This document shows positions 17,755 through 24,667 of a stretch of 50,766 nt of DNA, in pieces. The position numbers and the translations under genes were made by a program. The stretch spans positions 1 to 50,766 of the forward strand of contig CANQBW010000004.1 in NCBI GenBank assembly GCA_947589565.1, written 5' to 3'. Below the pieces are notes generated by a model, which searched no databases, was not told the DNA's origin, and worked only from the letters and a program-made list of their open reading frames with translations. The first letter of the stretch is position 1; every line of letters begins with the position of its first letter. The DNA is from an uncultured Clostridia bacterium. GTDB lineage: Bacteria > Bacillota > Clostridia > Christensenellales > Borkfalkiaceae.

Positions 17755-19608
17755 TCACCGGAACATCTTCAGGAAGAACAGCACAAAGGAAAGACCAATT
17801 ACCACATAGAGCATGTCGGAGATGGAAAATCCTCCGAAGAACGGAGTTTCCATAAATGACGTGGTAAAGGCAAGGAATGAATTCATTCCGGCAGTAAGTT
17901 CTCCGGAGCCGTAGGAAGAAATACCATCGGAATAACCAACGCCATATCCGGCATTATAACCGTCGGAATAGGAAAGCTTTGTAGAAGTCCATCCCCACTC
18001 GGAGTAGCGGAGATAGTCCACGAGCAGAGAGCCGACCGATGTCGTAGAGATCAAAGAATTTTTCGTCACGGAAGGATCAATGAAGAGACGCTCCGAGAAA
18101 TCAATTTCAGAACCGGCAACGAGGTAGAGATCACTCATAGAAGGAGTGTCCCCTATCACACCGGAACTTGCACTAAAATGCAAAGGAATACAGCTATTCA
18201 GAGAGTAAACGCCATCTTGGTATGAGATAAAAAACAAGATATAACCCTCACCTAAATGCGCAGAAGGATTGTCAGGGTCAAAGAGCTGAAACCTCAAATG
18301 GAAGGACGGCGACAACGCGAGAATTTCATCATACGCCCATGAAGCAGTATCACCGGGCGATGTTGGCTGACCTTGAGAACCGCCAAGAAAGTTGGAATAG
18401 AAATCGGAACAGCGGTATGCGTAATCAAACTTAGATCCACTGACATTCAAAGCAGAGAACTGTCCTTTGATAGACTGACGATCTGAGCCGGAGAGCAGAT
18501 AGAGAGCCGACAGAAGGTCGTAATACTGGGAAGAAGAATCATACTCCCTCTTGCAAAAGGAACCCTGCACAGCAGAGAGCGGGATAGCAGACTGACCATT
18601 GGGAAGGACCCAGGGTTGCGTAGGATCCGGCGCAGCGTCGGAGGAGCCTTGACTATAACCGGCACCATATCCATCTTGGAAGCCGAGCGAATAGGAAGGA
18701 TAGATCACGATCTGCGAGAGAATGTGCGGGAAGTCATAAAGAACAGTATTCGAATAAGAACCGGGATAAAAAGAAGGATAAAAATTAATGTTACCGGAAA
18801 CGTATTCATTATCTCTTTGAAACGGAACCACAATTGGCAAAAAGAAGAAATCAGAACCATAAGAGAAAGGATAAACAGAACTCTCGAGAGTAGAAATAGG
18901 ACTAGAAGAAACAGATTCCTTAGTAGTTGAAGTAATCGTAAAACCTTTAAAAGAAGCAGAATTACAAGGATCAAAAGAGGAAGCATAAGAACCCATATTC
19001 AATGCTATAGCGCTAGAGAAACCATTGGTAATAAAATTATGTAAATTACCTTGTGAATCCTTTCCAAGAAACAGAACTTTAAAAACTACACGATTAGCAT
19101 TGGTAGAAATACCATACACCGAATAAGGAATAACTGATGAAGTACAGAAGATAAAAGGATGAACAAACATATTAGATGAATATGGATTTTTTAAAGTATA
19201 CGCAGAATTAGAATTGATAACAGTAAAATTTGAAGTATAAGTAACAGACTTACCCCATAAATAAAAAGCATCATTATAACCAAGACTTGTACGAAAATCA
19301 TCTAAACTCCCAGTCCAAGTAGCACTTTGAGTTGAATTAGAGTAAGCATTTTGAGAGAATTTAGAAAAGTGACTGATGGTAGGAGCGGGAACAACTTCAG
19401 AAGCAGAAGCAGTCAGAGTCTCTCCGTCGGTCCCCTCTTTGTGTCCAAAGCAGGAAGCGACGAAGGCAAAAACGAGGACCAGAACCAAGCCGATCTGGCA
19501 GACCCGATAACCAATGCGGATCGCAAGATCCAGACGCTTAAAAGCAACGGGGTGCTTCTCACCCCAAGCAACAAATTTCTCACGAAGAGACATTCGATTT
19601 TTCTTCAT
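17755..19608 (-). CDS. pIII-like adsorption/receptor-binding virion protein, element 1
   Basis: 617 aa with the plan of a filamentous-phage tip protein. An N-terminal signal/membrane segment (~residues 33-53) with a basic start is followed by a long Ser/Tyr-rich outer part and one C-terminal membrane helix ending LFFLKMFR. Two groups of Gly-Tyr repeats (GYGAGYSQG in the middle and GYNAGYGVGYSDG near the end) match those of the element 2 protein, and the C-terminus is homologous to it. GGGGG precedes the ATG; the gene overlaps the Zot gene by 29 nt. It probably recognises the host surface. Function inferred from position, topology and repeats. Confidence 0.75.
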   Translation of the reverse strand: MKKNRMSLREKFVAWGEKHPVAFKRLDLAIRIGYRVCQIGLVLVLVFAFVASCFGHKEGTDGETLTASASEVVPAPTISHFSKFSQNAYSNSTQSATWTGSLDDFRTSLGYNDAFYLWGKSVTYTSNFTVINSNSAYTLKNPYSSNMFVHPFIFCTSSVIPYSVYGISTNANRVVFKVLFLGKDSQGNLHNFITNGFSSAIALNMGSYASSFDPCNSASFKGFTITSTTKESVSSSPISTLESSVYPFSYGSDFFFLPIVVPFQRDNEYVSGNINFYPSFYPGSYSNTVLYDFPHILSQIVIYPSYSLGFQDGYGAGYSQGSSDAAPDPTQPWVLPNGQSAIPLSAVQGSFCKREYDSSSQYYDLLSALYLLSGSDRQSIKGQFSALNVSGSKFDYAYRCSDFYSNFLGGSQGQPTSPGDTASWAYDEILALSPSFHLRFQLFDPDNPSAHLGEGYILFFISYQDGVYSLNSCIPLHFSASSGVIGDTPSMSDLYLVAGSEIDFSERLFIDPSVTKNSLISTTSVGSLLVDYLRYSEWGWTSTKLSYSDGYNAGYGVGYSDGISSYGSGELTAGMNSFLAFTTSFMETPFFGGFSISDMLYVVIGLSFVLFFLKMFR

Positions 19609-20359
19609 CTTCAGATACCCCCTTTAAAAGAGCCTTGAAAGCTCTGTCATCATATTGATAGTTCTTTTTGAACCAAATCACATGTTTGCGGATCATGCCG
19701 TAGGTCTGTTCAGACTTCCGGCGTTCGGCTTTACCGAATTTACCACCGCCGGAACGCATTGGACGGACATGATCCTGACAGGAAGAGAGTCGCTCATAGA
19801 GATACAGCTTCATTCTCACGAATTTACCGAAGTACAGCTTAGAGTGCTCTATCCAGATATATCGAGTCGCTTGCTCTCTCAATTTATCCCAGATTCGATT
19901 GGGCGACTGCACGTTCATATGAATACGGCAATCACCCAAATGCCGGGAGAGAGCAGCGAACAGAGGCACGGAAGGATAACGACGATTCAATAATGAATTT
20001 TCCTGGCAGGGAAAATAACATCCGCCATCCGAAATGTAATAATCGATGTTATCGTCGTAAGGATATTCATACGGGGTCAAAGTCCCCTCTACGAGATTTG
20101 CAAGACGATTTCCACCTAACGACCATTGGCTGACAGGATCGAAGGGAATGCGTACACCGCCATAATCTACATTGGAGATGTACTTCCTCTTTCGTCTGCG
20201 AACGACATAGCCGAACAACAGATCCTTTCCACTTCCCTTCTCACCGCACACGAGCACGGAGTGATTGGAAAACAAGCGGATGATCTCACGCTTTGCCATC
20301 GCATTAAAGAGCAGCCGAAGGAGAAGAATAATAATGAAGGCAATAACAAGAAAGCTCAT
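19580..20359 (-). CDS. Zot-like (pI) virion-assembly ATPase, element 1
   Basis: 259 aa. An N-terminal membrane segment (residues ~2-18) is followed by Walker A GEKGSGKD at residues 39-46. DNIDYYISDGGCYFP and the stretch around ALSRHLGDCRIHMN are shared with the element 2 protein. Zot/pI proteins drive filamentous-phage extrusion through the membrane. The start at 20359 is chosen because ATGA overlaps the stop of the previous gene; a longer frame to 20458 would run back through that gene. Confidence 0.88.
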   Translation of the reverse strand: MSFLVIAFIIILLLRLLFNAMAKREIIRLFSNHSVLVCGEKGSGKDLLFGYVVRRRKRKYISNVDYGGVRIPFDPVSQWSLGGNRLANLVEGTLTPYEYPYDDNIDYYISDGGCYFPCQENSLLNRRYPSVPLFAALSRHLGDCRIHMNVQSPNRIWDKLREQATRYIWIEHSKLYFGKFVRMKLYLYERLSSCQDHVRPMRSGGGKFGKAERRKSEQTYGMIRKHVIWFKKNYQYDDRAFKALLKGVSEDEEKSNVSS

Positions 20360-20556
20360 ATCTTCCCAAAGCTCCAAACTATCCGGAATAGCGAAAGCAG
20401 AAACCAGCAGGGAATCAATACCACGCAGCAGACGGAGAACACCGAGAGCAGCGTACAAAGCTCAGGTACGATCCCTTGCACGACTGCGGGCAGAGAATCA
20501 ATTCCCATGAAAAGAAACTCAAAAAACCATTCATAGATCGTCACGAACAATCCCAT
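20356..20556 (-). CDS. Small membrane protein upstream of Zot, 66 aa
   Basis: A Trp/Phe-rich start, then a hydrophobic helix (~residues 35-60) and a short basic end. GAGGTG precedes the ATG, and the stop overlaps the Zot start. The element 2 gene at 26573-26752 holds the same place with a similar plan. It is probably a minor coat (pVI-like) or assembly protein. Inferred from order only. Confidence 0.7.
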   Translation of the reverse strand: MGLFVTIYEWFFEFLFMGIDSLPAVVQGIVPELCTLLSVFSVCCVVLIPCWFLLSLFRIVWSFGKI

Positions 20557-20576
20557 ATCTCACCTCAAAGAATTTG

Positions 20577-20660
20577 CCGTCCCCTCGAAAGAGAAATAAC
20601 GAGGGAACGGCTGCAGAAGATCGGGGGCGACATCCCCCACGCCGCGAGGGTCAACCTCGC
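20577..20660 (-). terminator. Hairpin block behind the coat gene of element 1
   Basis: Three stems: CCGTCCCCTCG with CGAGGGAACGG (20577-20610, one mismatch), GGGGG with CCCCC (20623-20638), and GCGAGG with CCTCGC (20644-20660, over the coat stop codon). There is no long T-run. It lies where filamentous phages end most coat-gene transcripts. Confidence 0.6.
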
Positions 20661-20851
20661 ATGGGCAGGAACGAGCGGATCAGGTTGAAGATCAACAGCA
20701 CAACCGCGATTCCTGCCATTACCGAAGCGAACACGCCGATAAAGGTCAAAGCCTCACCGTCCCAAAACAGTTTGGTGACCTCTCCGAACGCACCGCTCAT
20801 CCAGCCGAGCAACTGAGTCCATACGGCAATTACGGCTTGAATAACAGACAT
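20651..20851 (-). CDS. Major coat (pVIII-like) protein candidate, element 1
   Basis: 66 aa: an amphipathic first half, an acidic patch (WDGEA), one membrane helix (~residues 38-56) and a basic end, RSFLPMRG. This is the charge plan of filamentous coat proteins. The C-terminal half is similar to the element 2 protein at 26813-27028 (LTFIGVFA / LTFFGVLA and a shared -RG end). The best ribosome site of the operon, AAAGGAGGTGAAAA, fits high expression. No cleavable signal peptide is seen. Hairpins follow directly. Confidence 0.78.
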   Translation of the reverse strand: MSVIQAVIAVWTQLLGWMSGAFGEVTKLFWDGEALTFIGVFASVMAGIAVVLLIFNLIRSFLPMRG

Positions 20852-20870
20852 TTTTCACCTCCTTTGGTAG

Positions 20871-20966
20871 TTACTTGAAAATCAAAATAGCAAGAACAGC
20901 TACCATAATCACTCCGACGGGCGTCCAGCCAAAAGCATTCAGGACATTATTGATGATCGTAAACAT
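20871..20966 (-). CDS. 31-aa membrane peptide (minor coat candidate)
   Basis: A very short frame: MFTIINNVLNAFGWTPVG, then a hydrophobic helix ending in Phe-Lys. The ATG shares one base with the preceding stop (TGATG), and GGAGG lies upstream in that gene, so translation is coupled. Size and plan resemble pVII/pIX of filamentous phages. Function inferred. Confidence 0.65.
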   Translation of the reverse strand: MFTIINNVLNAFGWTPVGVIMVAVLAILIFK

Positions 20967-21148
20967 CACTTCGCCTCCGCTTTCATGATCGCTTTGATCA
21001 AAAGTTCCTTCGACGTCGAATCTACCGTCTTAATCCTGATCTGAAATCCGGAAGGAAGCGTCAGAAAAAAAGCAGTAAAAGGAACCACTTTACCAGTCTC
21101 CTCTTTATTGAAGACCTTATCTTCCATACTTACAGGACATGTCAACAT
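20966..21148 (-). CDS. First gene of the element 1 structural operon, 60 aa
   Basis: A small soluble protein with a strong ribosome site (AAAGGAGGTAAG) before the ATG. The C-terminal part, FQIRIKTVDSTSKELLIKAI, looks like a compact beta/alpha fold. Its place corresponds to the single-strand DNA-binding (pV) gene of other inoviruses, but the sequence itself does not prove this. Transcribed from the operator-controlled promoter just upstream. Confidence 0.65.
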   Translation of the reverse strand: MLTCPVSMEDKVFNKEETGKVVPFTAFFLTLPSGFQIRIKTVDSTSKELLIKAIMKAEAK

Positions 21149-21173
21149 AACCTTCTTACCTCCTTTTTGAGAT

Positions 21174-21190
21174 TTAGGGATTTTCCCTAA
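21174..21190. promoter_or_regulatory. Operator A of the prophage repressor
   Basis: TTAGGGATTTTCCCTAA, a perfect 7-3-7 palindrome identical to operator B. It lies 10 bp beyond the -10 box of the minus-strand promoter, near or over the start of transcription. Confidence 0.8.
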
Positions 21191-21199
21191 TCACGATAT

Positions 21200-21228
21200 A
21201 TTATATTAGGGATTTTCCCTAATGTCAA
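21200..21228 (-). promoter_or_regulatory. Structural-operon promoter with operator B as its spacer
   Basis: On the minus strand, TTGACA (21228-21223) and TATAAT (21205-21200) are both perfect. The 17-bp spacer (21222-21206) is exactly one full palindromic operator. Repressor binding must exclude RNA polymerase. Confidence 0.9.
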
Positions 21229-21261
21229 CACTTTTTAAGAAAAAACTTTAAAATATTTTCT

Positions 21262-21471
21262 ATGGAGATATTTTCAAAAAGAATTAAGGAACTAAGACAG
21301 GAAAAAAATCTAAGTCAACAAGCATTAGCAAAAGTCCTTTCCACTACCAATAGCACAGTTTGCGATTGGGAATGCGGAAGAACAGAGCCGAGCCTTGAAA
21401 TGCTTGTTAAAATTTCCGATTATTTCGGAGTATGCACTGACTATTTACTGGGGAGAAAAGACTATCTCTAA
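21262..21471 (+). CDS. XRE-family prophage repressor, element 1
   Basis: 69-aa cI/Cro-type helix-turn-helix: LSQQALAKVLSTTNSTVCDWE, then SLEMLVKISDYFGVCTDYLLG. It faces the structural operon across a region with two identical palindromic operators, so it is the likely lysogeny or copy-control repressor. No good ribosome site stands before the ATG, which may reflect a short leader. The DUF2726 gene follows after 11 nt on the same strand. Confidence 0.88.
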   Translation: MEIFSKRIKELRQEKNLSQQALAKVLSTTNSTVCDWECGRTEPSLEMLVKISDYFGVCTDYLLGRKDYL

Positions 21472-21482
21472 GAAGGAAAAAC

Positions 21483-21950
21483 ATGGGACTTTGTGATTGG
21501 CTATTCGAAAAAGAAATCGACGAAATACCACCGGAAGAAATTGAACCGGAACGGAATGATGGTCCGGAATACAAACTGAAAAACTCATTAATGACAAAAA
21601 CAGAGAAGGATTTCTACCTTGCCATCTATCAAGCACTTCCCGATAATTATATTCTCCAACCTCAAGTAAATCTTGCAACAATCATCAAAAAAATCGACAA
21701 TAAACCTTTCCAAAATGAACTTTTTCGAAACATTGATTTCTGTATTTTTGATTTCGATTTCAAACCTATTGCTCTAATTGAAATCAACGATAAAACACAC
21801 TCGACCCAAAGAAGCCGACAGGCAAGAGATTACAAAGTAAAAGAGATTTGTCTCAAAGCAAATATTCCGCTCATCACATTCTGGACTTCATACGGCATCA
21901 ACCAAGAATACATCAATAAAAGAATTAAGGAAGTTCTTAATACCATTTAG
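21483..21950 (+). CDS. DUF2726-family protein carried by the prophage
   Basis: 155 aa. The pattern FRNIDFCIFDFDFKPIALIE, then IND-TH, a basic helix, DYKVKEICLKANIPLITF is the DUF2726 signature, related to the PD-(D/E)XK nuclease fold. An acidic N-terminus (residues ~10-32) precedes it. It shares a transcript with the repressor and is not a virion gene, so it may be cargo or help the lysogen (for example DNA cutting or superinfection control). The activity is unproven. Confidence 0.7.
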   Translation: MGLCDWLFEKEIDEIPPEEIEPERNDGPEYKLKNSLMTKTEKDFYLAIYQALPDNYILQPQVNLATIIKKIDNKPFQNELFRNIDFCIFDFDFKPIALIEINDKTHSTQRSRQARDYKVKEICLKANIPLITFWTSYGINQEYINKRIKEVLNTI

Positions 21951-22035
21951 CAGGAAATCAGCATTTCGCTGATATGAGCTTTCAGCCTCACAACGATACC
22001 ATTTCCAAACCTTGGCGCGGGGCGCGATACCAATT

Positions 22036-22058
22036 ATGGGGAGTCACAGACTCCCCAT
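22036..22058. repeat. Perfect hairpin near the prophage junction
   Basis: ATGGGGAGTC and GACTCCCCAT (10-bp stem, 3-nt loop) lie in the gene-free stretch 21951-22133. Another short hairpin, ATCAGC/GCTGAT, follows the DUF2726 gene at ~21957. There is no T-run. Packaging or second-strand origin is possible. Confidence 0.5.
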
Positions 22059-22133
22059 ACCCCACTTGTTGAATTTATCGTCACTGTTTGTGACCTATAT
22101 TTCTGTTTGTGATTCTCAATTCGCAAATTGGTG

Positions 22134-22148
22134 TTTCACGAAGAGTTG
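22134..22148 (+). repeat. Attachment-like repeat, junction of the two prophages (site 2)
   Basis: TTTCACGAAGAGTTG is shared with site 3 (27756-27770) and, with one change, with site 1. The preceding GGTG matches site 1, while the following bases GAGAC differ. It therefore looks like a hybrid site, as expected between tandem integrations. Confidence 0.65.
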
Positions 22149-22225
22149 AGACTTGATATAAGAATAGCACATCGTTCCCCCATTGTCAAGCGTTTGAACG
22201 AATTTTTCTGAAAAAATTTTTAAGC

Positions 22226-22411
22226 TCAAAAAAAGCGACGCCCTTTTCTATCTTCTTCATAGTGATCATCTTCAAAAGACGACGGGTCAATCTTATAGAT
22301 AAACCGATTATGAAGATGAATCATCAAGAACCATACAAAGATGATAAGCGAGATCATCAGGATTATTGCAACGACAAGAATTGTATTTAAGAGTTCAAAG
22401 TATTTTTCCAT
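22226..22411 (-). CDS. 61-aa membrane protein of element 2
   Basis: One long hydrophobic helix (~residues 8-34), then a cytoplasmic-looking acidic-basic tail ending RKGRRFF. The start at 22411 is set by GGAGG 8 nt upstream. It lies apart from the virion operon near the junction. Family not recognised; a superinfection-exclusion or immunity-like membrane peptide is only a guess. Confidence 0.6.
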   Translation of the reverse strand: MEKYFELLNTILVVAIILMISLIIFVWFLMIHLHNRFIYKIDPSSFEDDHYEEDRKGRRFF

Positions 22412-22502
22412 ATTCTGCCTCCAAACACATGATAGCATAAAAAAGTGAAAAAATCAAGAAATTTTCCCCTTTCAATTAATCAATTATAGCATTTTTCTGC
22501 CT

Positions 22503-22535
22503 ACGGCTTTTTTGTCAAAGCCGTTGTATTTTTTT
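22503..22535 (+). terminator. Hairpin with T-run
   Basis: ACGGCTTT/AAAGCCGT (8-bp stem, 6-nt loop), then a run of Ts at 22529-22535. The same ACGGCTTT stem sequence recurs in the hairpin at 22793-22830. The stretch 22412-22674 holds no other feature that I can support. Confidence 0.55.
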
Positions 22536-22674
22536 CGCTTTAAAATAAGGCTGGCAATCTTTGCGGAAAAAATCTCCACGGAAGAACCTCTTTGACAAAA
22601 AAACAAAAAACGCTCCTTCGCCCTTTGCCGAAAGGCAAATAAATATAAGGCAGGTAAAGGAGATGGAAGAAGAA

Positions 22675-22773
22675 ATGACAAGCTCGGAACTTCGGAAGCT
22701 CATTCTCTCTCTTCAAAAGCAGGGATTCACGGCTGAACAAATCGTGAAGTTCTTGCTCGAGATGACCGAGTAA
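22675..22773 (+). CDS. 32-aa helical peptide, plus strand of element 2
   Basis: MTSSELRKLILSLQKQG continues with a second helix that ends in Met-Thr-Glu. It looks like a short helix-turn-helix peptide. AAAGGAG lies 12 nt upstream; an ATG at 22663 would be too close to it. It is convergent with rep and followed by two strong hairpins. Small size makes the call uncertain. Confidence 0.5.
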   Translation: MTSSELRKLILSLQKQGFTAEQIVKFLLEMTE

Positions 22774-22792
22774 AGCTCAAGAAGGCAGAACA

Positions 22793-22878
22793 AAAGCCGT
22801 TGCCAATCCCTTCACGGTAACAACGGCTTTAACCAGAGAGCGAGGCAAACCTGCCTGCTTCGCTCTCAAACCTTTTTT
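22793..22878. terminator. Double hairpin between converging genes of element 2
   Basis: AAAGCCGTTG/CAACGGCTTT (22793-22830, 10-bp stem) and GAGAGCGA/TCGCTCTC (22836-22867), then TTTTTT at 22873-22878. It serves the plus-strand peptide gene and perhaps the end of the rep transcript (22904). Confidence 0.75.
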
Positions 22879-22903
22879 ATTGTAGCACGCCTCAAACCGG
22901 TTG

Positions 22904-23551
22904 TCAAGCGAATGGAGATGATTTTCCGTCATCATCTTCAACGGTTATAATCCCCTCTTCTATCGCACAATTGAGCTCATGCGACCGAGCCAAATCACGC
23001 TTTATCGAATAATAAATCACCTTGACAGCGTGCATTTGTCCGAACGGAGTACGCAGACGGCAATAAACATCTTCCAACGATAAGCCTTGCATAACGAGAG
23101 ATTTCACCCTTTGATAAGGTGCAAGACAGAAGCGAAAGCGAAAATTCTCTGCTTCTTGAAAATCGACCGTGAAATCCCCGAGATAAATATGCTCATCGGA
23201 AACGATATTGACCTCTTCACGGGTGAGCCCCTTGTAAGCGAGATAATCAGCGTCGTGAATGCCGTAGAGATAAGCGTTACACCAATCGGATTTACAGCGA
23301 GGACGAACGGCAATCGAATTTTTTGAACCGTCTTCCGAAAGCTCTACAAAACGATCGCCAATCTTTGATGTGTCAACTTGTTTTGCGGGCTCTATCCAAC
23401 AATGGAAATGATCTTTCTCGGTGCTCAAGCTCTCATGAAACCAACAAGCGGCACGAGAGAAAACACCGTCGGAGATAAACTCTTCAAGCACGTGAGAAAG
23501 AAAATCCCTTGAATTGTAACTGATAAAGCCAAAAGAACCTGATGTTACCAT
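22904..23551 (-). CDS. repB: Rolling-circle initiator, RepB (pMV158/Rep_2) type
   Basis: 215 aa from the start chosen at 23551 (GGGGG upstream), close to the 210 aa of pMV158 RepB; the frame extends to 23671 without a ribosome site. The HUH motif is KDHFHCWIEP (~residue 60). RPRCKSDWCNAYLYGIHDAD, then YLAYKGLTREEV, matches the later motifs of the family. The protein should nick TACTACGA in the hairpin upstream of copG. The CopG-RepB order and the origin place agree with pMV158. It is unrelated to the Rep of element 1. Confidence 0.87.
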   Translation of the reverse strand: MVTSGSFGFISYNSRDFLSHVLEEFISDGVFSRAACWFHESLSTEKDHFHCWIEPAKQVDTSKIGDRFVELSEDGSKNSIAVRPRCKSDWCNAYLYGIHDADYLAYKGLTREEVNIVSDEHIYLGDFTVDFQEAENFRFRFCLAPYQRVKSLVMQGLSLEDVYCRLRTPFGQMHAVKVIYYSIKRDLARSHELNCAIEEGIITVEDDDGKSSPFA

Positions 23552-23714
23552 AAAAATCCCCCAAAGGAAATAAGGTATTTCAATTCCAACAGATCTATTT
23601 TGCGCTCGGCATGGAGCTTTTTCGGACTTCGTATAGGCTCCGAACCACGAGCGCAAAACGATGCAAGACACTTTAAAAAAGACAAAGTTTCTTGCAAATC
23701 TTCAAAATAGAAAC

Positions 23715-23918
23715 TCAATTAGGGCATGACTGATGAGACATGAGAGGACAATTACTTCTCATTTGACATACAGCACATGGGGAATTGGAAAGACACCAAG
23801 GAATCACAATTGATGTAACAAATTGGGACATAGACATATCAAATCTTTTAGACGTTAAGACTAAAATTTCATAGTCAGATTGAGTAAGACGAAGTTCAAA
23901 GCGACATGATTTTTTCAT
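23715..23918 (-). CDS. CopG/Arc-type ribbon-helix-helix regulator
   Basis: 67 aa. The N-terminus RFELRLTQSDYEILVLTSKR is a beta strand plus helix A, and MSMSQFVTSIV fits helix B of a ribbon-helix-helix protein. A Cys-rich tail (CAVCQMRSNC) is unusual for CopG and could bind metal. It lies directly upstream of repB, with a perfect 16-bp palindrome 22 bp before its start, so it probably represses its own operon and sets copy number as CopG does in pMV158. Confidence 0.75.
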   Translation of the reverse strand: MKKSCRFELRLTQSDYEILVLTSKRFDMSMSQFVTSIVIPWCLSNSPCAVCQMRSNCPLMSHQSCPN

Positions 23919-23940
23919 AATATACTCCTATAAATTCGTA

Positions 23941-23956
23941 TTTTGTACGTACAAAA
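23941..23956 (-). promoter_or_regulatory. Palindromic operator before copG-repB
   Basis: TTTTGTACGTACAAAA is a perfect 16-bp palindrome between the origin hairpin and the copG ribosome site (AGGAG). By position it is the likely CopG-like binding site. Confidence 0.65.
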
Positions 23957-23972
23957 ATGGCAAAAAATTAAA

Positions 23973-24000
23973 GTGCGCGTATATTCGTAGTAACGCGCAC
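23973..24000 (-). other. Double-strand origin of element 2 (predicted nick site)
   Basis: On the minus strand, stem GTGCGCG/CGCGCAC carries a 14-nt loop containing TTACTACGAATA. TACTACG^A is the nick motif of the pMV158 family, and there too it lies in a hairpin loop. The cut is predicted between 23986 and 23985. It stands upstream of copG-repB. Confidence 0.8.
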
Positions 24001-24002
24001 CG

Positions 24003-24042
24003 CCCTCGAGGGTCCCGCAAGCGGGTCCCCCCTTTCGGGCGC
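24003..24042. repeat. Hairpin block beside the element 2 origin
   Basis: The palindrome CCCTCGAGGG (24003-24012), CCCGC/GCGGG (24014-24025) and a short CCC/GGG stem follow the origin. The position equals that of the hairpin block in element 1, suggesting a packaging signal or second-strand origin. Confidence 0.6.
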
Positions 24043-24054
24043 TCGTTGAAGCTG

Positions 24055-24666
24055 TCACAGGATGAATTTAATCACACACCAACCCATGTAGACTAAAAAG
24101 CCACCGGATAGAAGTATATAAAAAAAGTTATAGTTTCCAATTCCAAATCCGAGAATATTATCAAGCTCATAGCCGGCATTGAAAACCTTGGCTCCAAAGT
24201 TATATAGCCAAAAGACGCCCGTATCATCTTCTAAGGAAGGCATCTGAGGAGGCTCTTCCAAGATATAATTTCCAACTCGCTCATAGACACCGGAAGCAGC
24301 TCCACCGGTAAAGGTAATCCTGTAAAGCGAATAATAGCTAAATTCGTTGACAAGGTATTCACCGTCGGAATCCGTCACAGCGAGAACCCAATAATAGACG
24401 TAAGTAGATCCACCGAAAAAGTGACCAAACCCCACAGACGGGGAACGAGGCAAATCCTTTGACGGAAGATCCGGATACGGACATTCAATGGCATAGTACG
24501 AAGGATTGGATGTATCATCGTATTCAAAATGCACATCGGTAAAAGGAATTTGTTGCGGATAGGTTTCGTTGATTGAACCACCTCCACCACCGCCGAAGCC
24601 TTCTCCGGCACCGCAAGGTGATATGTCGGTATATTCAATGATAGCACTTGGAGCATAGTCAATCAT
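24055..24666 (-). CDS. Membrane-anchored virion protein candidate, 203 aa
   Basis: Starts at 24666 behind GGAGG, 2 nt beyond the end of the pIII-like gene. A glycine-rich linker (GEGFGGGGGGS, ~residues 22-32) of the kind seen between domains of pIII separates a short N-terminus from a Tyr/Phe-rich body. One C-terminal membrane helix ends VIKFIL. There is no signal peptide. It replaces the 63-aa gene of element 1. It may be a second tip or receptor-binding protein; family not recognised. Confidence 0.6.
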   Translation of the reverse strand: MIDYAPSAIIEYTDISPCGAGEGFGGGGGGSINETYPQQIPFTDVHFEYDDTSNPSYYAIECPYPDLPSKDLPRSPSVGFGHFFGGSTYVYYWVLAVTDSDGEYLVNEFSYYSLYRITFTGGAASGVYERVGNYILEEPPQMPSLEDDTGVFWLYNFGAKVFNAGYELDNILGFGIGNYNFFYILLSGGFLVYMGWCVIKFIL

Positions 24667-24667
24667 A

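Larger units (their letters stand above)
15967..22133 (-). mobile_element. Inovirus-like (filamentous phage) prophage, element 1
   Basis: A 6.2-kb unit between two attachment-like repeats, with all virion and replication genes on the minus strand. In transcription order it carries a 60-aa protein, a 31-aa membrane peptide, a short coat protein, a small membrane protein, a Zot-like ATPase, a large pIII-like protein, a 63-aa membrane protein, an origin with hairpins, a Rep_1-type Rep and a 107-aa protein. The XRE repressor and DUF2726 genes lie opposite at the right end. Size and order fit inoviruses (5-8 kb). No integrase is inside. Confidence 0.88.
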
